From Alisma plantago-aquatica (taxonomy: Eukaryota; Streptophyta; Magnoliopsida; Alismatales; Alismataceae): a stretch of 64,000 bases of DNA. Positions within the stretch are counted from its first letter, which is position 1. Each line of letters begins with the position of its first letter. The DNA lies in NCBI GenBank assembly GCA_963693085.1, contig OY856410.1, positions 565,232,406-565,296,405 on the forward strand. Reading direction: 5' to 3'. The position numbers and the translations under genes were made by a program. The notes below the pieces were generated by a model. That model saw nothing but the letters and a program-made list of their open reading frames with translations, had not been told where the DNA came from and searched no databases. This document shows positions 11,767 to 22,700 of this stretch, piece by piece.

Positions 11767-12549
11767 TATTTGTTTGGCTTAAATAAGTTGCTAAGGACCT
11801 TAATATAATCCTCTAAAGTGTTTTATTATCATGTGACAAACTTATGTTTCAAGTTTGGTCCTGTCTGAATATTGTTTGAGCAATGTTCCTTTGTTTTGGA
11901 CCAAAGTGTAATTTACCCAAGATAAGGGAATATATTGCAAAATGTCTCGTGATAAACGTGCCTTAAGTGTTTTATAAACATAAGAGAGAGAATGATTCTA
12001 GGTGGTGGCTTGTGGAAATCCTAAATTTCAAAGTTTGAACTTGTTTGAATAATGATAACACCTTGCACACCAATTTTGGTACAAATTGTAAATTACCCAA
12101 AATATAGGGTTGTTATGCAAATTATCACTTCTAGAGTGTCCCTAATCCCTCTATGTATCCTTTAGAGGAGATATAAATAAGGTGACACCATTTTTGAATC
12201 ATCTTTGAATGATGGTGCTCCTGGTAATGAAAAGACCAAGACATGATGTATAGTTGAAGCCCTTACTTGAGTTGTATCGAGTTGTAGACTTGATATGTGA
12301 GTGCCTATTGACCAAGGAGCCATAGAGGGGATCCCATATCGGTTTGTGAACTCTTGGAAAAGGCCATGATGGCCTAATCACCTCAAGGAGGTGATCCATG
12401 ATGAGTTAGATGATCCTTGCAAAAATTTGTATCGGTTTGCATAATTTGTGAGATAAAGATGAGATAGCTTATCCAAAAAGATAAGGGATGGTCGAAATAT
12501 CACCGATAGATTATCCTCAAGTGTTTTGCATGTTAATATAAATTTGAGT

Positions 12550-12653
12550 GCATGCATGGACATGTGTCAACCATGCATGTCCACGTGTAACCTAGTAGTA
12601 TATGGTGATGCCACCTTTTATACACTCTCTCTCATGAACCCCAAGTATATATA
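12550..12653 (+). promoter_or_regulatory. LTR promoter block of element B
   Basis: TATATATA at 12646-12653 is preceded by CATGCATGGACATGTGTCA and CATGCATGTCCACGTGT (12550-12590). These form an imperfect inverted pair of RY motifs (CATGCATG) with G-box-like ACGTG/CATGTG ends. The same order occurs at 20549-20660 in the 3' LTR. Confidence 0.6.
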
Positions 12654-13189
12654 CCTCTCCATTCACCTACTAATGCAAGTTTAAAAATCCCACAACTATC
12701 TTTCTTTGATATATCGTGCATACCCTCTTATATATCATGCATAGTAGCTTAAGGAATAAGAGGAGCTCAAGAACCAAGCTTAAGGTAAGGCCATGGTCAC
12801 CTTCAACCTTGGTTGAAGTATGATTCTCGGGTTATAGTTATTCCTTTCTTTTCTTCTTCACCAAATTCTTAACTATGGTGATCCCTTGTATATGGAGGAG
12901 TGGTTAACGAGCCTTGGACTATTGATAAGTCATATTCAACCTTAGAAACATGAAGATTTGGAGCTTGGATCTTTGAAGTTGTTCTTGAGGAGGGTTATAT
13001 AACTTGCACCCAACTATGTTATTATTCACCTTCAATATTGTTGAACTTGTTGATCTACTTTCAATTTCGAATTAATTTAATTAATTTATGTTCCTTTGAG
13101 TTCTAAAAGTATCTTAGGACTGTTGTCCATGATCTAGAATAGTAAGAACAAGAGTCTAGAGGTTGATGATGATGACATCATCAAGGTCC

Positions 13190-13850
13190 AACCTGATATT
13201 GGGTTGAAGCACCTCTAACCTGATATGATGGAGGGACCACACCATTAAAACGATATGGATATGAGTTTATACTTCCTTTCACGATATGGTGATGATGTAT
13301 ACACCCTATGCATGATATGGGGTCATACATACACCTCTTGCATGATATGAGGTCAAGTAAAGACCCCATGCACGATATAGTGTCAAGTACCCACACCTCT
13401 AAACTGATATGATGTTGAAACTCTAGATGGTGATGGTTATACACCACTAGAATGATATGGTGATGAGAATAAACCTTATGCACGATATGGTGTTGAAGGA
13501 TACACCTTATGCACGATATGGTGTTGAAGAATAAACCATATGCATGATATGGTGTTGAAGGATACACATTATGCACGATATGGTGTTGAAGAGTAAACCT
13601 TATGCACGATATGGTGTTGAAGGATATACCTCTTGCCCGATATGATGTTAAAACTCTAGATGGTGATGGTTATACACTACTAGAACGATATGGTGATGAG
13701 AATAAACCTTATGCACGATATGGTGACACACACACACAACTCAAGAATGATATTGGTTTAAGCATACACCTCTAAACTAATATTGGGTTAAGCATACACC
13801 TCTAAACTGATATGGTGTTGAGCACACACCTCTAAAAATTATATGATGGG
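13190..13850 (+). repeat. CGATATGGTG array, 31-bp core period
   Basis: Units of GCACGATATGGTGTTGAAG with alternating GATACACC/AATAAACC filler start at 13480, 13511, 13542, 13573 and 13604, an exact 31-bp spacing. Looser copies extend to both sides, and a short (CA)n run sits near 13722-13738. The 131-residue minus frame here is a repeat translation, not a gene. Confidence 0.85.
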
Positions 13851-14940
13851 TAACCCAATACAGTAGATGACAAAAGTGGTAATGTGGTTGATACCCTAGA
13901 ACATGTGATGGCCAATACACTAAAGTATGGTGTGGCCAATATCTTCACGTGAGGTGAGGATGTTACACCCATGTATGGTGAAGGTGATACACCATATGAT
14001 TGGTAAGGATGATATCTTTATGGGTAAGAATATGATGGATATTATGATTCCTAGCTTGATATGTACTTAACCCAATACATGTGTTCAACTTGACATATAT
14101 GATTCAACCCGATACACCTTGTAAAGGTGAGGGCAAGACACTCTTAGGAATAATGAGTGTAGCACCAAGTAATGGTGTGATTAATACCTTGATAGGTGAA
14201 ACACCTAAAGTGTTTGATAATGGTCAACCCTATATCAATAATGCCTTAATCTGAGATGAGTCCATATCACTTGATGATAGTTGGGTAATTCAAGTGTGTG
14301 ACTTATGGCCTATACACTATAGGACAAATGTGATGAGTTAGTGCATAAAGTATTAGGATGGGAAATACCCTAATACAAGAAAAGTTGACGAACTTATGTA
14401 AGTTAAAAATGATGAGGGAAGTGATACACCAAGGCATGATAAATATCACATCTAACACCTCAAGGTTGATACACCTTGATGCACCTCAAATCCAATATAC
14501 CTGGATGAGTAACACATGAAGTATGTCATGTCAATTGTTACATGAAGATGTAATGAGTTTAATGCACTTTGATGAGTGTAAGCTAGCCTACCTTGAGAAA
14601 GGGTTAAGCCAAGTTAATAAAGTATGAGGTGATCAATATCCTAGTGAGGATGAGAGAGAAACTCATACTTTGTGTTGATAATCATTTAATGATAAATGAT
14701 GAGAATAAATAAGTATGATTGAAAACTTATGAGATCAATGTATGCCCTAGATGTGTGGAGCAATGAATAAGGGTTTGGATTGATAATATGAACTTGAAAC
14801 CCTATTCGGTTATAAAGGGAAACACTAACTCTAATAATAGGAAGGTTGTATTTCTCTTATTGCATAAGCCTTGTGAAACATGTTAAATACTTGTATGACA
14901 AGTATAATGTTATGTGGTCTGATGACCTAAAAGATATTTG

Positions 14941-15058
14941 TTGCCTAGTGAGAGGTGACAAGATGTTTAAATGGACCTTGTGAGCCATGTGATTAGTTGT
15001 TGCCTATTGAGAGGTGACAAGATGTTTAAATGGACCTTGTGAGCCATGAGAAATATGT
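14941..15058 (+). repeat. 59-bp tandem repeat, two copies
   Basis: TTGCCTAGTGAGAGGTGACA repeats at 14941 and 15000 with the intervening AAGATGTTTAAATGG...CTTGTGAGCCATG. Two copies occur in B's 3' LTR (about 22990-23100) and four or more in LTR L (49560-49860, opposite strand), so copy number differs among family LTRs. Confidence 0.8.
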
Positions 15059-16740
15059 GTGTAACAAGTGTGATATATACCTGGGTCTGAGGACCTAGAG
15101 GTAATGGTTACCTGATAAGAGGTGACATAGTTTAGTGATGAACTAAGGGTTGAATACCCAGATCATATAATCATGATGATGATAATAATTAAGGGATAAG
15201 AATCCCTAGTAATATGATAAGGGACAGAGATCCTGAGTGTTATGTATCTAAATGTGTTCCAAAGATTAGAAAAGTACTTGATAGATGTATTACACCTTTC
15301 TTTGTAGCATTTGTTTATGATTGAAGCTTATAACTTGTTTAATGCTAAAAGAATACTGTAATGCACTTAATATATCATTGGAACCATAAAATGTAGTTTC
15401 CCTGGCCATAGATCCATCAGTGCTTGAATTTGCTGAAATGGTGAAACAGGTTTTTCCCACGGGATTACCTGGATCACATATTTTTTAATATGTGGGGCCG
15501 TGATCTTGGACGGCCATATATGAGCCGATCCCCTTATGTCCATGATCTTGGGGATTGTCTATATGCCATATCCTGGCTCGAGTGCCACTGCGGTCGTAGA
15601 CTCAGTAATGAGAACGATGAACTGGCACTTGGCTCAGAGTATGGCTATATGCCATGACTCAATAATTTTATAACCGGGGAAGGTTGTAGGTCTATTTTTC
15701 CCTGAAGAGAGTGCATGTTGCGGATGTAACTCTAAGTGAAGAGGCCAATATACCCCGACAAGCTTTTTTGCAGTTTGACTCAGGATGTCACTTCTAGTTG
15801 TCTCGTACTGACCGAGATAGATGAGGTCTTGGTAGCTGGCTCTATCATTGACCTTGTATGGTACCGACTTGTGAGAAGTATGTGGTCGGTTGGAGCATGA
15901 ATGATGTACTTCATCCCCTTATGGCATAAGTGTGATTGTAATATGTAATCAGCCGTGTAGCATATTTGCTTAAGGATCAAATAGGGAAAACATTGGTTGA
16001 TGTACACTTCTTTTATACATCTTAATTAGATAAATGGTATACATGTTTCTTTATATTCCTTATAAAGTGAATAGATGATTTATCACTCTACCATAGATAT
16101 ATGCATAATTTTTAGAGAAGAGACTACTCTGTTCTGCTTATAACAGTACTTAATCCTGCTTGTTAATATAAAAGAATCTCTGCTCAATTTTATATTGCTT
16201 ACTTATGATTATAATACTGTTGGCGAAGAGTTATATCTCTCGTTGGGATAATTGTCTCACCCCATGGGAACCACAATTTTTAGGCAGACGTGCACGAGGA
16301 GGTAGAGACAGTTCTATAGAGGGAGAACAACAACAACTGGAGCAACAGTAAGCTTAGGTTGAGTGTATTGTCTGTCGTGTCTTATAGATAGAAGTCCTAT
16401 GTATCCTCTCTGTACTCTCAGGTCTTTGGAGTCAGTTCGTAATGGTTTTATAAACAATCTGAGATTTTGGCTTGTATGCCTCAAGGTTTTATGTTGCTTC
16501 AGTATATGTTTTGACAAAGCAACTGTTATATATTATCCTCGAGATGAGATGGTACAGTGCATGTACAATGTGAACCCTGATATATATAAAGTTTTGTTTC
16601 TATCAATAAGAGTTTCCTGGAAGAGGATCTCCTTGCAAAATGGTTTTAATTTTTAGTGATTTTTTTAATCCATTGTTTATGACTATTCCACAATTATTAC
16701 TGGTGATGGCTTGATTTGATGTCGGGTCATCACAAACTTT

Positions 16741-16758
16741 TGGTATCAGAGCTTAAGG
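16741..16758 (+). promoter_or_regulatory. Primer-binding site of element B
   Basis: TGGTATCAGAGCTTAAGG lies six bases after the LTR end. It is complementary to the 3' end of plant initiator methionine tRNA, the usual primer for chromoviruses and many copia elements. Confidence 0.85.
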
Positions 16759-16867
16759 TTCACTGAGTCTACAAAGACATATGACTAAGATGTTGAGTCT
16801 GTTCTAGTATCCTCCAGTATATCTTATAGTGACTTCTAATTATGCATAAGAAGGGGTAAAGCTTAAA

Positions 16868-17779
16868 ATGTCTGGAGACATGAGGAACACATTACTAAAA
16901 GCAATGATGTTGCACTAAGACAAGGTGCAAGGGATCAGGCGAGAGAAGGACGACTGCCTGAGAATCCCCAGGTTGATCTAACCATGATAGAGAACCCTGC
17001 TTTTAATGCTCTTACTGGACTGGTTATGACAGCATTATGGCGTATCAAGGATCAGATACAAGCAATATAACCTAGATTACTGGTCCCCAATGATGAAATG
17101 TTGGGTTCTAGTAGGATTTTTGATCAATATAGTTATGTTGGAGTAGTGGAAATTTTTGAAAGGATTAGGTTACTAGATGAATTCATAGTTTGCTACAGGT
17201 GTAGGCAACCATGACATTTTATAAAGGAGTGTCCAGTAAAGGATCATGAGGTAGAAATTAAGAAAAGATATGTCCAAACACGGGAACAGATGCCTAGTAG
17301 CTCTAAAAAGGGGAAGTTTATTGTGCCACTAATGCAACTAACATCTAATGCACCAGGGCAATGGCTACCAAGAAAGGGAAAAGGACCTAAAGTCCCACCA
17401 GTTAGAACTCTTGATTTAGCTTCTACATTAGTAACAAGGCTGACAAGACCAGGGTGTGCGTATAGGACATGTTTTGTTTGTGGACAAGGTTGGGCATATT
17501 AGACCCTTTTGTCTGAAAAGAAAGAAAGGAATGACCCAACCACCGAGGAAGAGTCAACAAGACTCTGAAGGGCAATGGTTTAGTAGTGGCATGCGAGGAC
17601 GTGGACATGCATCCCAAGTAGGTCCATCTACACCAAGTGATATAGCACGACATTGGAAACGGGCAATGACGAGATTCTATGCAATGAATCAGCCTAAGAT
17701 AGTAGTCGATCCACGAATTGACACAGGTCAGATGAAATTGTGTCATTCTGATATGTCTTCTCTTGATTTTACATATTAG
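16868..17779 (+). pseudogene. Gag pseudogene of element B
   Basis: The gag reading frame starts at ATG 16868 by comparison with element D. The N-terminal part is acidic and polar. A first zinc knuckle near 17190-17240 reads CYRCRQP-stop-HFIKEC: the CX2CX4HX4C pattern is kept, but the glycine before H is a stop. A second knuckle near 17470-17510 (CFVCGQ, then VGHIRPFC in the next frame) is split by one extra base. An early one-base loss near 16878 relative to D also shifts the frame. Known role of the family: Gag forms the virus-like particle and its knuckles bind RNA. No protease motif follows clearly. It is not functional as it stands. Confidence 0.75.
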
Positions 17780-19539
17780 TTATAAGAAAAATTGTTGCTA
17801 TTGAGCTTCCTTTGATTAGTCCTATGAGGATAGACGGAAGATGAGAACTTACATTATGTTTAGTAATCTTTAATGTGTTTTATAATTTCTTTTATCTGTG
17901 TGAAAGAGGATGAGGTGTAAAAGAGATGCCTGGATAAAATCCAAGGTTACTAAGTCCTATGATTTGGATGCTATGAAAAGTAAGGTATATGATACAAACA
18001 AGGTGCATACTAACTAATCTCAGTACTTGTATACCCTGGCCAAGTATTCAACTATTGAAAGTAGGGTAAGTATGGAACTCTTAGATTTCTATCTTTTGGA
18101 TTACTTTGATCAAGTAATCATTTTGAGACAATCTAAAGGGCATAATGAAAGTGAAAATATGGCATAGATGTTTCTATCACATCCTAAGTGCAATAAAATG
18201 GAATAAGAAATTATCTCAGATCAACCTGTGAGTATGAGAAAGTATAAAGTACAATTCTCATGATCAGTGAAAGGGAACAAGGAAGATGATCCCTATTCAA
18301 ATGAAGAATATGAGAAGGATAATGATCTCTTCCATAATGTGAAAATGAGAAATGTGATAAAATCATAAAATGTTCATGAACATGTTAGACAATAACAAAG
18401 AAAAGAGTGATGACATGTAATCATCCTTATAATTCCTATGCTGATGACAAGGAACCTAGGATGAAACAAGTGTAAATGACTCATGAATAGTTGAAAGTTC
18501 AGGCAATAATATGAGGAAATGATAATCTCTTCTCTTTGATAAACAACCCTGGATGATGATAGGGTGATTAGAGGAATATGTTTCTTTGTGTTCTTTCCTT
18601 TTAGGGACATGGAAATCAAGTGAGTCTTATGACACTTGATGTGCATGAGTTGGAAGTGTTCTATTGATGGATACTTGGAAAAGTATTAGTTTGTCTTGGA
18701 CTTTGGTTCTAAGATAAAGATATGTGTAGTAAGTAATGTCCCAAGATGAAAGAAAGATTCTTTTATATGTTTGGATTTGGTAATAAGAACAGAGAGATGG
18801 AAATGATGAGGATGTGATGTGTTCTTAGCACATGTGACTGATACCAAGGTAAGAAATTCTGGTGTCCAAGAACTTTCAATGATATGAGAAAATGAGAACA
18901 TGACTCCTGATAATATGAATAATGTTTGGTTACCTAGAAGAGCCAACTTTGATATCAGTCTAGTTACATACTATAATATGAATGCCATATGTTAGGGGTT
19001 TATGCTCTGCATAAACATAACATAGATAAGGATGTATTAATTGAAGGAACAATTGTAGAATCGTTTTGGGAAAAATCTTATCAAGCTAAAAATAATTCCT
19101 TAGAATATCCCTATCTAGATTTGTTGAGGCAGCTTATACATAACAGCTAGAGATACCTCCGAGATAAGTTCTTCTTTGATAAGTAGCCTCTCCTTATGAT
19201 AAGAAAATAAACAACTAACGAGATAGTTGTTACAAGTCATAAGTAAGCTTAGTATTGTGTCAACAAATTAGAGTGGCACAAAAGATGTATGATAAGACTT
19301 GTAGTCCCAAATGGGTGACCGTAATGAAACTCTAGTCTTTCCTTAGAGGAGGAATGCTAAACTAAGTCAGGAGTATGGAAGACTCCCAAGGTCAAGAATC
19401 TTATCACATAAAAGATGTAAGATGAGAAGGTAACAAGTTAATAAGGTTTGATATATACTTGAATTTTTCGAAGTATGAATAGTATTTCTCTGACTTAGAA
19501 AGTGTTACCTGACACAGAATTGATCCTACAGTCATTAAT
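17780..19539 (+). other. Internal region of element B with two conserved unrecognised segments
   Basis: No reverse transcriptase (YVDD or YMDD), RNase H or integrase core is visible. Two stretches keep a reading frame in common with element D despite stops. One is 17990-18240 (contains SQYLYTL, RVSMELL and ILRQSK, and ends LSHPK). The other is 18995-19150 (contains NIDKDVLIEGTIV). The first is also in element E (59208-59462, minus). I do not recognise either. The space between them (18250-18990) is AT-rich and repeats in D at 54840-55570. This region should contain pol in an autonomous element, so pol is missing or replaced. Confidence 0.6.
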
Positions 19540-19741
19540 GGAAACGACAGTTGAATATGTGTCTTTTATGATAGATTCTATGATAACTCTGAAAGGAAGG
19601 ACTTTGTAATGGTCAAAGTTCTATGACATCTCCATGACATCAAGATGTTATGTGGAGGTTTGATGATATGATGTATGAATAATAATTGTCTCCCTTCATC
19701 TGGGATTTAGGGGACGAAATCCTTGTTAGGGGCTTATAACT
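19540..19741 (+). pseudogene. Chromodomain remnant and polypurine end of element B
   Basis: The segment reads like a decayed chromoviral pol C-terminus: an IDSM..L.GRTL-like stretch, then VKVL and HDIK, then a GGGACGAAATCC motif (19712-19723) and TTAGGGGCTTATAAC before LTR start 19742. In plant chromoviruses the last pol codons are FGDEI-like and the polypurine tract follows. Several stops are present. The match is clearer when B and D (56091-56390) are read together. This suggests an ancestral pol was deleted from the middle. Confidence 0.5.
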
Positions 19742-22700
19742 TGTAACATACATAACTTGGGTTTAGGGCTAACCCTATTTTTTGGCTTAAATAAGTTTCT
19801 TAGGACCTTAATGTAGTCCTATAAAGTGTTTTTTTATTAGGTGACAAACTTATGTTTCAAGTTTGGTCCTGTTTGAATATTGTTTGAGCAATGTTCCTTT
19901 ATTTTGGACCAAAGTGCAATTTACCCAAGATAAGGGGTTATATTGCAAAATTTCACATGATAAACGTGCCTTAAGTGTTTTAGCAACATAAGAGAGAGAA
20001 TTATGCTAGGTGGTGGCTTGTGGAAAGCCTAAATTTCAAAGTTTGAACTTGTTTGAATAATGATAACACCTTGTGCACCAATTTTGGTACAAATTGTAAA
20101 TTACCCAAAATATACGATTGATATGCAGATTATCACCTCTAGAGTGTCCCTAATCCCTCTATGTATCCTTTAGAAGAGAGATAAATAAGGAGAAACCATG
20201 TTTGAATCATATTTGAATGATGGTGCTCTTGGTAATGAAAAGGCCAAGAGATGATGTATAGTTGAAGCCCTTACTTGAGTTGTATCGAGTTGTAGACTTG
20301 ATATGGAGTGCCTATCCGCTAAGGAGCCATAGAGGGGATCCCATATCAGTTTGTGAACTCTTGGAAAAGGAAATGATGGCCTAAGAACCTCAAGGAGACG
20401 ATCCATGATGAGTTAGATGCTCCTTGCAAAAAGTTGTATCGGTTTGCATAATTTGTGAGAAAAAGATGAGATAGCTTATCCAACATGATAACAGATGCCC
20501 GAAATATCACCTCTAGATTATCCTTAAGTGTTTTGCATTTTAATATAAATGTGAGTGCATGCATGGACATGTGTCAACCATGCATGTCCACGTGTCACCT
20601 AGTAGTATATGGTGATGACACCTCTTATACACTCTCTCTCATGAACCCCAAGTATATATACCTCTCCTTTCACCTACTAATGAAAGTTTACAAACCCTAC
20701 AACTCTCTTTCCTTGAGATATCATGCATACCCTCTTATATATGGTGCATAGTAGATTAAGGATCAAGGGGAGCTTGAGAACCAAGCTTAAGGTAAGGCCA
20801 TGGTCACCTTCAACCTTGGTTGAAGTATGATTCTCAGCTTATAGTTATTCCTTTCTTTTCTTCTTCACCAAGTTCTTGACTATGGTGATCCCTTGTATAT
20901 GGAGGAGTGGTGAATGAGACTTATACTGTTGATAAGTCATCTTCAACCTTAGGAACGTGAAGCTTTGGAGCTTGGAGCGTGGATATTTGAAGTTGTTCTT
21001 GAGGCGGGTTATATAACTTGAACCCAACTATGTTACTATTCACCTTCAATATTGTTGAACTTGTTGATCTACTTTCAATTTCGAATTCCTTTGATTAATT
21101 GATGTTCGTTTGAGTTCAAAAAGTATCTTAGGACTGTTTTCCATGATCTAGAACAATAAGAACAAGAGTCTAGAGGTTGATTATGATGACATCATCAAGA
21201 TCCAACCCAATATTGGGTTGAAGCTCCTCTAACCCGATATGATGGAGGGAACACACCATTGAAACGATATGGATATGAGTTTATACTTCCTTTCACGATA
21301 TGGTGATGATATAAACACCCTATGCATGATATGGTGTCATCCATACACCTCTTGCATGATATGAGGTCAAGTAAAGACCCCATGCACGATATAGTGTCAA
21401 GTACCCACACCTCTAAACCGATATTGGGTTAAGCATACACCTCTAAACCGATATGATGTTGAAACTCTAGATGGTAATGGTTATACACCACTAGAATGAT
21501 ATGATAATGAGAATAAACCTTATGCACGATATTGTGTTGAAGGATACACCTTATGCACGATATGGTGTTGAAGAATAAACCTTATGCACGATATGGTGTT
21601 GAAGGATACACCTTATGCACGATATGGTGTTTAAGAATAAACCTTATGCATGATATGGTGTTGAAGGATATACCTCTTGCCCGATATGATGTTGAAACTC
21701 TATATGGTGATGGTTATACACCACTAGAACAATATGGTGATGATAATAAACCTTATGCAAAATATGGTGACACACACACACACACACCTAAAGAACGATA
21801 TTAGGTTAAGCATACACCTCTAAATTGATATTGGGTAAAGCATACACCTCTAAACCGATATGGTGTTGAGCAAACACCTCTACAATGATATGATGGGTAA
21901 CCCAATACACTAGATGAAAAAAGTGGTAAGGTGGTTAATACCCTAGAACATATGATGGAATATACACTAAAGTATTGTGTGGCCAATATCTTCAAGTGAG
22001 GTGAGGATTTTACACACATGTATGGTGAATGTGATACACCATATGATTGGTAAGGATGATATCTTGATGGATAAGAATATGAGGGATATGATGATGCCTA
22101 GCTCGATATGCACTTAACCCAATACATATGTTCAACTTGACATATATGATTAAACTCGATACACCTTGTAAAGGTGAAGGCAAGACACTCTTAGGAGTAA
22201 TGAGTGTAACACCAAGTAATGGTGTGATTAGTACCTTGATAGGTGAAACACCTAAAGTGGTTGATAATGGTCAAACTTATATCAATAATGCCTTAATCCG
22301 AGATGAGTGCAAATCACTTGATGATAGTGGGGTAATTCAAGCGTGTGACTTATGACCAATACACTACATGACAAATGTGATGAGTTAGTGCATAAAGTAT
22401 TAGAATGGGAAATACCCTAATACAAGATAGGTTGACGAACTTGAGTAAGTTAAAAATGATGAGGGAAGTGATACACCAAGGCATGATAAATATCACATCC
22501 AACACCTCAAGGTTGATACACCTTGAGGCACCTCAAATCCAATATACCCGGATGAGTAACACATGAAGTATGTCATGTCAATTATTACATTAAGATGTAA
22601 TGAGTTTAATTCACTTTGATGAATGTAGGATAACCTACCTTGAGAAAGGGTTAATCCAAGTTAATAAAGTATGAGGTAATCAATATCCTAGTGAGGATGA

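Larger units (their letters stand above)
11767..16734 (+). mobile_element. Element B, 5' LTR (first ~37 bp missing)
   Basis: It aligns with B's 3' LTR (19742-24784) through almost its whole length, from TATTTGTTTGGCTTAAATAAG-like sequence to GGTCATCACA at 16734. The first 37 or so bases (TGTAAC...CTAACCC) are absent, so the left target duplication cannot be seen. It is followed by a six-base spacer and a primer-binding site, which fixes its role as a 5' LTR. Layout: U3 with a promoter near 12550-12653, 31-bp CGATATG array (13190-13850), 59-bp repeats (14941-15058), CTCACCCCATGGGA block (16255-16270), TTTTTAGGCAGACG and U5. Confidence 0.85.

Noticed and set aside
13181..13576. 131-residue His/Ile/Tyr-rich minus-strand frame
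   Set aside because: It translates the CGATATG array; the equivalent frame in the other LTR of B is shorter and differs with array length.
17423..17746. Minus-strand frame opposite gag of element B
   Set aside because: A shadow of the gag sequence; the plus strand holds the zinc-knuckle pattern.
20549..20600. MITE or small inverted-repeat transposon
   Set aside because: The inverted CATGCATG pair is short, has no target duplication, and recurs at the same place in every family LTR, so it is a promoter motif.
21553..21804. Plus-strand frame with repeated MHDMVLKNKPYARYG-like text
   Set aside because: A direct reading of the 31-bp repeat; no start context or conservation.
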